Shown: in pieces, positions 1-5,165 of the stretch
Layout: each line of letters opens with the position of its first letter
How positions within the stretch are numbered: the first letter of the stretch is position 1
From: Verrucomicrobiia bacterium
GTDB lineage: Bacteria; Verrucomicrobiota; Verrucomicrobiia; Verrucomicrobiales; Akkermansiaceae
Assembly: GCA_947460915.1 (NCBI GenBank)
Contig: CANHKJ010000228.1
Location: forward strand, 1-5,165
DNA: 5,165 bases
Reading direction: 5' to 3'
Notes under the pieces: generated by a model
Told to the model about the DNA's origin: nothing
The model's input: only the letters and a program-made list of their open reading frames with translations
The model's database searches: none
Position numbers and translations under genes: made by a program

Positions 1-34
1 ACCCTTGCTAGACAACATTTTACAATGGCCTAGA

Positions 35-53
35 GCAACTTCGCCGAAGTTGC
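35..53. repeat. Short perfect inverted repeat (8-bp arms, 3-nt loop)
   Basis: GCAACTTC at 35-42 and GAAGTTGC at 46-53 are exact reverse complements around a GCC loop. The RNA of either strand could form a stable hairpin. No T-run follows on either strand, so it is not a classic intrinsic terminator, although it could end or protect the transcript coming from the minus-strand operon. Confidence 0.55.
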
Positions 54-274
54 CACCAGAGCCACCCGAAAATGAACAAACAGGCGGCAAAACTGGCAAA
101 AACCACTGCGCTGCTTAATTCAACATCGATTCAACTTCGGATTTCGGGATGAATAGAACCTACGACAATCATGATGCAAGCGAACAGAAGCGGGCGCCAA
201 ATCATCACTCGGGAAAATTTGAGCGCGCAAATTGGTGCGAAATTCAGGATTGATCCCTAGCAGTAATCTTAGCG

Positions 275-290
275 CCGATTTCCAAATCGG
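275..290. repeat. Short inverted repeat just past the Ppx-like stop codon
   Basis: CCGATTT at 275-281 and AAATCGG at 284-290 are exact reverse complements separated by CC. It sits about 40 bases beyond the stop codon of the minus-strand Ppx-like gene, where a terminator would be expected. In the minus-strand direction no T-run follows. In the plus direction a T-rich ATTTCTTC follows, so if it terminates anything by itself it would more likely be plus-strand transcripts. The terminator role is uncertain. Confidence 0.4.
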
Positions 291-328
291 ATTTCTTCGG
301 TGGTGGCTACAGAAGTTGTTGCTCGATC

Positions 329-1840
329 CTACGTGGTCTCCACGACTACATTGAGGCCGAAGGTTTGGGTGAATAGGTCAGCTTTGGATTGCATGGCGAG
401 TTGCTCGACAGTGGCATCAGTGATGCCTTTGAGCTGGAGTAGGAGTTTATCGGCTTGGACGATCACGCCGATGTCGTGCACGCGTTGGTGATGGGTGCGC
501 TCAAGAGCATCGGCTACGCGTAGGATGGCAGCGAGTTTGCAAACACGCACGCGGTCCTCGGCTCCGAGCTCTGCGTAGTCGGGGTGATCAGGGCGCGGTG
601 TAGAGTGACGATGATAACGCGCGATGAGTGCGACAAGTGTGATGTCCACACGATCGAGTCCGAAAATTTCTGAGTTGAGAATGATGTATTGCGAGTGCTT
701 GTGGTGCGAGCGAGGGCTGATGTAGGAGCCGACTTCGTGGAGGATGGCTGCGCATTGCAGGAGCAGAGCTTCATGCGGCCCCATCTGATGGAGTTCATGC
801 AACTGGGTAAAGAGGTGAAGGCAAAGTTTGGAAACATGCTCGCCGTGGCGTGGATCGGAGTGATAGCGTTCGGCAAGGATGTGAGTAGCGCGCAAGACTT
901 CTTGCTCAAAGGTGCCGATGAGTGTTTTGGAAATGAGGAGGTCGTGAAGCAGACCTTGCTCGTAGTCAGAGATGGGAATGTAGATCTCGGGAAGGCGTAG
1001 CATTTCCGAAATGGCGATTGCAATTTCCATGGCAGGGAGCAAGGCCTCGGCGGTGTGATAGTCGAGGTTGTAGCGGCGGACGAGGTCGTAATCGGATAGC
1101 TGCGAGGCTTGTGTGGTTGAGATCTTGAGTGTCTTGATGGGACAGGCTTTGCTGCCTTTATTGAGGAAGGGGGCGATGAGTTGGATTTCGTAACCGATGA
1201 TGACGAGGGCTTCGACTTTTTCGTTGAGGTAGTCGAGGCGGATTTGTTCGAGATTGCCGCTGGCATGTTGGCGGATGAGATCGAGCAAGGCTGGACCCTC
1301 GGCGTGGGATTGGTGAACAGCTTCGCGTGTGCGGTGAGTGCCGAGGCGATAGGATGTGTAGCGAGCAATGACGCCTTTTTTGAAAAGAAGTGCCCGTGTA
1401 TTTCCGGGGCCGACGTGGATGACGAGTGTGCAGTTGCGCTTCATGGCGGGAGTGTCCATGAGGCGGCGTCGTGTTTTCAGATAAATGAGACGCGTCATTT
1501 CACCATCATCGATCGGGTCGATGTTGAGGCCGCAAGCAACGCGCATGCGGTTGAGAAAGACGTCATGATTATCTGCCTCGGGTAGGATATTGGTGGCAAC
1601 AGCGCGGGTGAGAGATTGCACGGGAAGTCCCAGCTCGGCGAGAGTTTTTTGGTAGCCATGGATGATGGCAACGATGCGTTCGGTAGTGCTTGCGGAGATG
1701 CTTCCCGTACCGAAAATGTCATGCGCAAGGGGGGCTGGTTGCTCTAAGAAATCGAGCGGAGTGATGGTGCCATTTGCCGATTGCTCACCGATGAGCAGGG
1801 AGACGGAACTAGCGCCGATGTGGAGTGATGTGACTTGCAT
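329..1840 (-). CDS. Ppx/GppA-like protein with C-terminal HD domain; phosphatase site degenerate
   Basis: The 503-residue protein has the two-part architecture of exopolyphosphatase/pppGpp phosphatase (Ppx/GppA): an actin-fold half (about 1-305) and an HD-type helical half (about 315-485). The HD half resembles E. coli Ppx: HGEHV (332-336), ILHEVG (366-371), SHHKHS (378-383), RYH (408-410) and RVADALER (441-448) supply the expected His/Asp set; HE instead of HD also occurs in E. coli Ppx. The actin-fold half is altered: the first phosphate loop reads HIGASS (7-12) instead of DxGSNS, and the second reads HVGPGNTR (142-149) where active enzymes have DIGGGSTE. The Glu of the GxEExRL region is kept (E114). 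Classical polyphosphatase activity is therefore doubtful, while HD-based binding or hydrolysis of a nucleotide or phosphate remains possible. The ATG at 1838-1840 is the only good start; Shine-Dalgarno is weak. It follows the PBP gene by 50 bp, probably in one operon. Family call is firm, function is not. Confidence 0.9.
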   Translation of the reverse strand: MQVTSLHIGASSVSLLIGEQSANGTITPLDFLEQPAPLAHDIFGTGSISASTTERIVAIIHGYQKTLAELGLPVQSLTRAVATNILPEADNHDVFLNRMRVACGLNIDPIDDGEMTRLIYLKTRRRLMDTPAMKRNCTLVIHVGPGNTRALLFKKGVIARYTSYRLGTHRTREAVHQSHAEGPALLDLIRQHASGNLEQIRLDYLNEKVEALVIIGYEIQLIAPFLNKGSKACPIKTLKISTTQASQLSDYDLVRRYNLDYHTAEALLPAMEIAIAISEMLRLPEIYIPISDYEQGLLHDLLISKTLIGTFEQEVLRATHILAERYHSDPRHGEHVSKLCLHLFTQLHELHQMGPHEALLLQCAAILHEVGSYISPRSHHKHSQYIILNSEIFGLDRVDITLVALIARYHRHSTPRPDHPDYAELGAEDRVRVCKLAAILRVADALERTHHQRVHDIGVIVQADKLLLQLKGITDATVEQLAMQSKADLFTQTFGLNVVVETT

Positions 1841-1849
1841 GGTAAAAAA

Positions 1850-1885
1850 ATCTTAGGTCTTATGTCTGAAAATCTGTTATCTTAG
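1850..1885 (-). repeat. Direct repeat CTAAGAT in the leader of the Ppx-like gene
   Basis: The 50-bp gap between the PBP stop and the Ppx-like start is AT-rich. It holds two copies of CTAAGAT (minus-strand reading) at 1879-1885 and 1850-1856, 29 bp apart start to start and each followed by a T-rich tract or near it. No good sigma-70-type promoter with proper spacing and no hairpin is evident here, which favours co-transcription with the PBP gene. The repeat could be chance in AT-rich DNA. Confidence 0.3.
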
Positions 1886-1890
1886 AAAAA

Positions 1891-3606
1891 TCAATTGTTA
1901 TCGAGACGGGTGGCAATTTCGGAGAGCAGTTTTTTGAGTCGAGTTTCCTGCGTGATGATTTGTGGTTTGTCGAAGCCTACCCAGATGGCGGTAGAACCTT
2001 TTGGCCCGAGGCGCAGTGTCCATGCTTCGCGCTCGGATCCCGTGGCTCCCGTAAACACATCGGCGCCCTTGGTTTCCTTGAGCACGCTGAGTGATTTGCG
2101 TGCAGCTTGGGGGCTGAGCGCTGGGAAATAGAGTGGGCCTTTGCTAGCGATAATTTCGTTTTCGGAGTTGCGGATCTCGCGGATGAGGAAAGGGAAAGGC
2201 CGACTCCCTTGGTTGGCGAGAGTGGATAGTCCGATGGCCATTTCCATGGGTGTCGCCGAAACAGCACCACGGTAAAGATCCTCGGTTTGCAAAAAGGGAC
2301 CTGTTAGGCCGCAACGGCGAGCGATTCGCTCGACACCTTGCGGCCCGATGGGTCTTCCCGTGGCGACAGGACTGCCGGGATAGATCGGGCGACCGCGTTC
2401 GGCGGCAGCAGCGGCAACGAAGATCTCGAATGCGGTGCCGAGATCGCGGCGTGCGGAGTTGCTGCGATCAAAGCGCGAGTGATCATACTCTCGGCCACCA
2501 ATTTGCGCCAAAATGGCTCCGGTTTTTGTTTCAAGAGTGACAGCCGTCATTTGCAGGTAGTTGGGATTTTCCGCGCCTGTATGTTGGGCGATGGTCGGAG
2601 CGGAGTAACCGCGCTCTTTTTCTAACGAAAGTAGTGCCTTTTGGAGTTCGCCTTCCAAGCGTCGTTGCCATGGCATGTCGAGAGTGGTGTAAATCTTCAG
2701 TCCGCCATGCTGGAGTTCCTCTTCGGGCACGAGTTTGTTGACTTCGCGCACGATGGCTTGAATGGCATAGGATTTTTCGGTGGCTACGTCTTCTGGTTTG
2801 GTGATTTTTACTGGCAGGGCAATGATGCGTTGCTTTTCGGCATCGTCGATGAACTTCATGGCGATCATGCGGTCAAGCACTTGGTTGCGTTGGCTTTTTG
2901 CGGCATCGAGGTCCCGCCATGGTGAGAAAATGTGTGGGCCGCGGATGATGCCGATCAGCATTGCGCACTCGCCCTCATTGAGGTCGCGGACGTGTTTGGC
3001 GAAGTAGTTTTTGGAGGCATCTTGAATGCCGAGGTGTCCAGCTCCGACGCCGAAGTAGATGCGGTTCAGATAGCCTGCCATGATTTGTTTTTTGTCGTAA
3101 TGATTTTCGACGCGAAGTGTTAGAGCAATTTCGAGAAATTTCCGGTGTAGTGATTTAGCGCGGATTTCATATGTGTTGCGAGCGAGTTGCATCGATAAGG
3201 TGGAAGCTCCTTGCGTGAATTTCCGATCCTTGATGTTTCGCACCGTCGCCCGAATTAAGCCACGAACGTGAATGCCGCTATGGGTGAAAAACTCAGCATC
3301 TTCGCGGGCTTGCAGGGCCTTGACCATGAATGGAGGTAGATCCTCGAATCTGATGAGATCGATATTCGAGCCAACGATAGCATCGATTTCGTTGTTGTTG
3401 CGATCGTAAACGATGTTGCGTTGCGGGAGTTTGCCGACTTGCGCTATGTCATAGGACGACGCTAGCCCGACGTAGTAGAGACAGAAACAGGCGAAAGCAG
3501 CCAAGCCTACAAGGCCGACTCGCACCAGATAACGCACGAATGTGTGGTATCGCGAAGGGATTTTACTCAACCATCGCGCTGGTGGTTCCTGCGGCCGCCA
3601 AGACAT
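1891..3606 (-). CDS. Class A PBP homologue: GT51 glycosyltransferase with degenerate transpeptidase domain
   Basis: The 571-residue protein has a basic cytoplasmic N-terminus, one membrane anchor (about 23-48) and a periplasmic GT51 domain that polymerises lipid II into glycan strands. All GT51 motifs are present: REDAEFFTHSG (101-111, catalytic Glu E102), QGASTLSMQLARN (132-144), RKFLE (155-159), the YLNRIYFG motif (179-186) and RGPHIFSP (222-229). A transpeptidase fold follows from about 350, recognisable from SNSARRDLG (382-390), MEMAIGLSTLANQG (454-467) and IWVGFD (541-546). Its active site is gone: SxxK reads TAFE (391-394), KTG reads ATG (521-523), and these two motifs are only 130 residues apart against about 187 in typical class A PBPs, the SxN segment being missing. 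It should make glycan but neither cross-link nor be acylated by beta-lactams. ATG at 3604-3606 gives a natural anchor; no clear Shine-Dalgarno precedes it. Confidence 0.93.
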   Translation of the reverse strand: MSWRPQEPPARWLSKIPSRYHTFVRYLVRVGLVGLAAFACFCLYYVGLASSYDIAQVGKLPQRNIVYDRNNNEIDAIVGSNIDLIRFEDLPPFMVKALQAREDAEFFTHSGIHVRGLIRATVRNIKDRKFTQGASTLSMQLARNTYEIRAKSLHRKFLEIALTLRVENHYDKKQIMAGYLNRIYFGVGAGHLGIQDASKNYFAKHVRDLNEGECAMLIGIIRGPHIFSPWRDLDAAKSQRNQVLDRMIAMKFIDDAEKQRIIALPVKITKPEDVATEKSYAIQAIVREVNKLVPEEELQHGGLKIYTTLDMPWQRRLEGELQKALLSLEKERGYSAPTIAQHTGAENPNYLQMTAVTLETKTGAILAQIGGREYDHSRFDRSNSARRDLGTAFEIFVAAAAAERGRPIYPGSPVATGRPIGPQGVERIARRCGLTGPFLQTEDLYRGAVSATPMEMAIGLSTLANQGSRPFPFLIREIRNSENEIIASKGPLYFPALSPQAARKSLSVLKETKGADVFTGATGSEREAWTLRLGPKGSTAIWVGFDKPQIITQETRLKKLLSEIATRLDNN

Positions 3607-3653
3607 GGGTGCAGCGTATCGGAGAAATGTGTGGGTGTAAAGGAGGGAGTAGG

Positions 3654-3682
3654 GTTATAAGGCATTGCCGCAATGGGCAAAA
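3654..3682 (-). promoter_or_regulatory. Weak candidate promoter for the PBP/Ppx-like operon
   Basis: Read on the minus strand, TATAAC (3654-3659) resembles a -10 box and lies 17 bp from TTTTGC (3677-3682), a poor -35 match. It is placed about 50 bp before the PBP start, in the only gap upstream of that gene. The 13-bp palindrome CATTGCGGCAATG (3663-3675, minus-strand reading) falls between the two boxes and could be an operator. This is pattern matching only; read-through from the toxin-antitoxin operon is an alternative. Confidence 0.3.
3663..3675. repeat. 13-bp palindrome in the PBP upstream region
   Basis: CATTGC and GCAATG form exact 6-bp arms around a single central base. The position inside the candidate promoter spacer suggests a repressor or activator site, but the length is small enough for chance. 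Confidence 0.35.
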
Positions 3683-3699
3683 CGGGCGAACTTGTCACA

Positions 3700-3713
3700 T
3701 TGATCAACGTTGA
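3700..3713. repeat. Two overlapping palindromes just after the toxin stop
   Basis: TTGATCAA (3700-3707) and TCAACGTTGA (3704-3713) are both perfect palindromes and share four bases. They sit between the toxin stop codon and the candidate PBP promoter. They may be a protein-binding site controlling the PBP gene or a coincidence; no T-run makes a terminator unlikely. Confidence 0.35.
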
Positions 3714-3718
3714 ATAAT

Positions 3719-4126
3719 TCAGCAATTTTGATGATTGAGCAGTTGCAGACGTAATCCTGTGCATCGTGAAATGGCAAGAAAATCGGCATCGAAGGTAATG
3801 AGCTCTGCTTGATGATGAATGGCGCTAGCGGCAATGAGCAGATCTTGCGAGCCGGCGTTAACGCCCTTGGCGCGGCATGCAGAGCCGAGTTGTGTGGCAT
3901 CACGCCACAAGGTCGGGGGAGTTGAGAGAAAGGGCAAGGTAGCGAATTGCGCTTGCAGATGTTTTTTCTCCAATGCAGTAGCATGGCGAAGAATCTCAAA
4001 GGCGATCGGTTCACATAGGCAGGCATCAGGGTCCATGATCCACGGGAGGATTGCCGCTTTGAGTGCAGCGGGAGACTTCTTGCGTGTGAAGTCGATCCAT
4101 AAAGATGTATCGATTAGTCTCGCCAT
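3719..4126 (-). CDS. vapC: VapC-family PIN-domain toxin (ribonuclease)
   Basis: This 135-residue protein is a complete PIN domain of usual VapC length (about 130-140). The acidic metal-binding residues are all visible: D6 in LIDTSLWID, E44 in EPIAFEIL, D95 in GSQDLLIAA and D113/D115 in TFDADF. VapC toxins are Mg-dependent endoribonucleases that cut tRNA or rRNA and halt translation when the antitoxin is lost; the target of this one cannot be read from sequence. The ATG at 4124-4126 lies inside the end of the antitoxin gene (13-base overlap), so translation is probably coupled and no separate ribosome binding site is needed. The frame is intact with all catalytic residues, so the toxin is probably functional. 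Family assignment is strong. Confidence 0.9.
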   Translation of the reverse strand: MARLIDTSLWIDFTRKKSPAALKAAILPWIMDPDACLCEPIAFEILRHATALEKKHLQAQFATLPFLSTPPTLWRDATQLGSACRAKGVNAGSQDLLIAASAIHHQAELITFDADFLAISRCTGLRLQLLNHQNC

Positions 4127-4356
4127 TGCTCGGATACTGCTTGTGCTGCTATGCGATCATTTTTGCGTGCTCTAGTTGCCGCCTTCGCGTCAACACTCCA
4201 TTTGCCTGACAAAAACTTCTGAGCTACTTGCGCTCGCTTGCGCAGCTGCAATGCCTCATGCACGAGCTGTCGGATGGCAGGACCTTTTTTGTCCTGTCCC
4301 GTTGCTTTGAAAACTTCACGCAATTCGGTATCAGATAATTCGACGGTGATTTTCAT
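4114..4356 (-). CDS. vapB: VapB-type antitoxin, ribbon-helix-helix-like N-terminus
   Basis: This 80-residue protein precedes and overlaps the toxin gene, the standard antitoxin-first order. Residues 1-7 (MKITVEL) would form a beta strand, followed by two helices (about 9-20 and 24-40), the pattern of ribbon-helix-helix DNA-binding dimers of VapB-like antitoxins. The C-terminal half, with FLSGKWSVDAKA (48-59) and a charged tail, is the expected toxin-wrapping segment that blocks the PIN active site. Such proteins usually repress their own operon with the toxin as co-repressor; the perfect inverted repeat immediately upstream is the obvious operator. No Shine-Dalgarno precedes the ATG at 4354-4356, and the candidate -10 box is only 6 bp away, so a leaderless message is possible. 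Identity rests on the context plus the N-terminal pattern; exact subfamily is uncertain. Confidence 0.85.
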   Translation of the reverse strand: MKITVELSDTELREVFKATGQDKKGPAIRQLVHEALQLRKRAQVAQKFLSGKWSVDAKAATRARKNDRIAAQAVSEQWRD

Positions 4357-4362
4357 AGGGAA

Positions 4363-4391
4363 ATATTTCGCAAAAGTAGGATTTTTTTCAA
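4363..4391 (-). promoter_or_regulatory. Candidate promoter of the vapBC operon
   Basis: Minus-strand reading gives TTGAAA (4386-4391, five of six matches to the -35 consensus), a 17-bp spacer, and AAATAT (4363-4368, a weak -10). The -35 box lies in the loop and inner arm of the inverted repeat, so a protein bound there would block RNA polymerase, as expected for autorepression. The -10 ends 6 bp before the antitoxin ATG, placing the predicted transcription start at or next to the start codon. Confidence 0.4.
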
Positions 4392-4406
4392 GAAAAATCC
4401 TACTTT
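4373..4406. promoter_or_regulatory. Perfect 14-bp inverted repeat, probable VapB(C) operator
   Basis: AAAGTAGGATTTTT (4373-4386) and AAAAATCCTACTTT (4393-4406) are exact reverse complements separated by TTCAAG. It is by far the strongest inverted repeat in the window and begins 16 bp before the antitoxin start. Dyad sites like this are the known binding sites of VapBC complexes, so autoregulation is the best reading. The alternative is a terminator for the sulfatase gene; the stem is AT-rich and only a short TTTT follows in the minus direction, which makes that weaker but not excluded. Confidence 0.65.
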
Positions 4407-4417
4407 GATTGGGGTGT

Positions 4418-4431
4418 GCATCAAATGATGC
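4418..4431. repeat. Small inverted repeat just after the sulfatase stop
   Basis: GCATCA (4418-4423) and TGATGC (4426-4431) are exact reverse complements with a 2-base centre, starting 9 bases past the sulfatase stop codon. A hairpin here could help stop or stabilise the sulfatase transcript, but no T-run follows on the minus strand. Confidence 0.35.
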
Positions 4432-4440
4432 TGGATAAAA

Positions 4441-5165
4441 TTATCGCGTAGGCGCTGAGATGCTTTGCCATTCATCGGTGAGTGATTTCACCAATTCTGG
4501 TTTTGCCGTCGCAAGATTTTTGATTTCTTTCGGGTCATCTAGGATCTGATAGAGTTCGATAACGGCATCGGCTTCCGAGGGATCGGGCATGATGAGTTTC
4601 CATTCGTTGCGTATGATCCAGTTCCAGCGCAGGTTCGCTGAGGGCTTGTCGATGTCGCGCGCGTTGTGCGTGTAGCAAGCCCCGTGGATGGCATGGCGGC
4701 CTTTTCGAAGTTCCGTTTTGGTGAGATCAATACCGGGAAATTTTTCCTTTTCGGTGATACCGAGGATCGAAAGTACCGTAGGCATGATATCGACGGAAAT
4801 GGCTAATTCCTCTGCTTGCTGGGCGGGAACTTTTCCCGGAAGATGGAAGAAAATCGGCGTGCGCAGGCCGCCATCGTAGGGGGACTGTTTGGACTTGGGA
4901 GCGTATTTTGGATTGTTGAGACTCTGAATCCAGCCGTTGTCCGCGACGTAAACAATCAGGGTATTTTCAGCGAGTCCGCGTTTCTTGAGGCTATCGAGGA
5001 GTTGGCCGATGCTTTCATCGAACCACTCGATCATCGCCCAGTAACGTGCTTGATGAATGGATGGCGTAAGTTTGCGGTATTTTTCTAACAAGCGCTGTGG
5101 TGGCGTGTGCGGGTCGTGCGGCATCAGCGGTGCATACCACAAGAAAAAGGGCTTCTTCTGAGCGA
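4441..5165 (-). CDS. Sulfatase (arylsulfatase A-like family), C-terminal part, 5' end outside window
   Basis: The frame is open to the right edge of the window, giving 240 complete codons of the C-terminal portion; a TTG at 5140-5142 is inside the gene, not its start. Numbering from the first complete codon, family hallmarks are PFFLWYAPLMPHDPHTPP (5-22), with the histidines of the active-site pocket, VADNG (73-77) with the metal-binding Asp-Asn pair, SKQSPYDGGLRTP (91-103) with the sulfate-contacting Lys, SVDIMPTVLSILGI, and a C-terminal LYQILDDPKEIKNLA-type segment. These enzymes cleave sulfate esters from polysaccharides or small molecules, usually in the periplasm or outside the cell. The maturation motif CxPSR (or SxPSR) and any signal peptide lie upstream of the window, so formylglycine type and export cannot be judged. 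Substrate is unknown. Confidence 0.93.
   Translation of the reverse strand, partial: AQKKPFFLWYAPLMPHDPHTPPQRLLEKYRKLTPSIHQARYWAMIEWFDESIGQLLDSLKKRGLAENTLIVYVADNGWIQSLNNPKYAPKSKQSPYDGGLRTPIFFHLPGKVPAQQAEELAISVDIMPTVLSILGITEKEKFPGIDLTKTELRKGRHAIHGACYTHNARDIDKPSANLRWNWIIRNEWKLIMPDPSEADAVIELYQILDDPKEIKNLATAKPELVKSLTDEWQSISAPTR

Larger units (their letters stand above)
1..328. other. Non-coding stretch downstream of the Ppx-like gene
   Basis: No convincing gene is visible on either strand. Reading frames are short: a 34-codon plus-strand frame at 149-253 and a 24-codon hydrophobic minus-strand frame at 131-205, both without a clear ribosome binding site. No tRNA-like T-arm or cloverleaf was recognised. 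The stretch contains two inverted repeats, annotated separately, and small repeated words: CAACTTCG at 36-43 and 132-139, TCGGATTTC at 137-145 and 287-295. It is the 3' flank of the minus-strand gene block; what lies left of position 1 is unknown. Confidence 0.6.

Noticed and set aside
131..205. 24-codon minus-strand frame encoding a hydrophobic, lipobox-like peptide (LFAC)
   Set aside because: Too short and unsupported; lipobox-like strings are common by chance.
149..253. 34-codon plus-strand frame whose ATG overlaps the stop (ATGA) of a 26-codon frame starting at 72
   Set aside because: Both are very short, lack a clear ribosome binding site and resemble nothing known.
514..1368. 284-codon minus-strand open frame rich in Ser, Thr, Pro and Lys
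   Set aside because: It lies wholly inside the Ppx-like gene in another frame, its low-complexity composition is typical of a frame shadow, and the real frame shows clear Ppx/GppA and HD motifs.
1181..1585. 134-codon plus-strand open frame
   Set aside because: Antisense shadow of the Ppx-like gene with no family resemblance and no ribosome binding site.
3637..3650. Strong plus-strand Shine-Dalgarno-like AAAGGAGGGAG (its complement, in the PBP leader, resembles the 16S rRNA 3' end)
   Set aside because: No start codon follows at proper distance; the nearest ATG is about 27 bases away and opens only a 14-codon frame. Considered a coincidence.
3655..4026. 123-codon minus-strand open frame running past the toxin stop
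   Set aside because: Shadow of the PIN toxin in another frame; the toxin frame carries all the catalytic acidic residues.
4373..4406. Inverted repeat as a classic intrinsic terminator of the sulfatase gene
   Set aside because: The stem is mostly A/T and is not followed by a proper T-run in the minus direction; its position over the antitoxin promoter fits an operator better.
5140..5142. TTG as the start of the sulfatase gene
   Set aside because: The upstream in-frame codons encode AQKKPFF, which belongs to the conserved sulfatase motif before LWYAP, and the domain's N-terminal catalytic half must lie upstream.

Overview
The window carries five protein genes, all on the minus strand, reading right to left: a sulfatase whose 5' end lies outside the window, a VapB-type antitoxin, a VapC-type PIN-domain toxin, a class A penicillin-binding-protein homologue, and a Ppx/GppA-like protein with a C-terminal HD domain. 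No RNA genes, insertion sequences or CRISPR arrays were seen. The Gram-negative-style single-pass PBP, the secreted-type sulfatase and the general lack of strong Shine-Dalgarno sequences would fit a member of the PVC group (for example Verrucomicrobiota), but no marker gene settles the taxonomy, so this is a guess.

Layout: 1-328 has no convincing gene and contains two short inverted repeats. 329-1840 is the Ppx/GppA-HD gene. A 50-bp gap separates it from the upstream PBP gene (1891-3606), so the two are probably co-transcribed. A 112-bp gap with two palindromic motifs and a weak promoter candidate separates the PBP gene from the toxin (3719-4126). The toxin start overlaps the antitoxin end by 13 bases (4114-4356). 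Directly upstream of the antitoxin is a perfect 14-bp inverted repeat that contains the likely promoter. The sulfatase fragment runs from 4441 to the right edge.

The most interesting point is that both chromosomal-type genes look like half-dead enzymes. The PBP keeps an intact GT51 glycosyltransferase domain, but its transpeptidase domain has lost all three penicillin-binding motifs: SxxK reads TAFE, the segment carrying SxN is deleted, and KTG reads ATG. The neighbouring Ppx/GppA-like protein has lost key acidic residues of its actin-fold phosphatase site (DxG reads HIG; the second-phosphate-loop Asp and Glu read His and Arg), while its HD domain looks complete. Both are intact full-length reading frames, so these look like evolved pseudoenzyme domains rather than decay. 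A functional link between them (cell-wall glycan synthesis paired with a nucleotide or phosphate-sensing protein) is inference from adjacency only.
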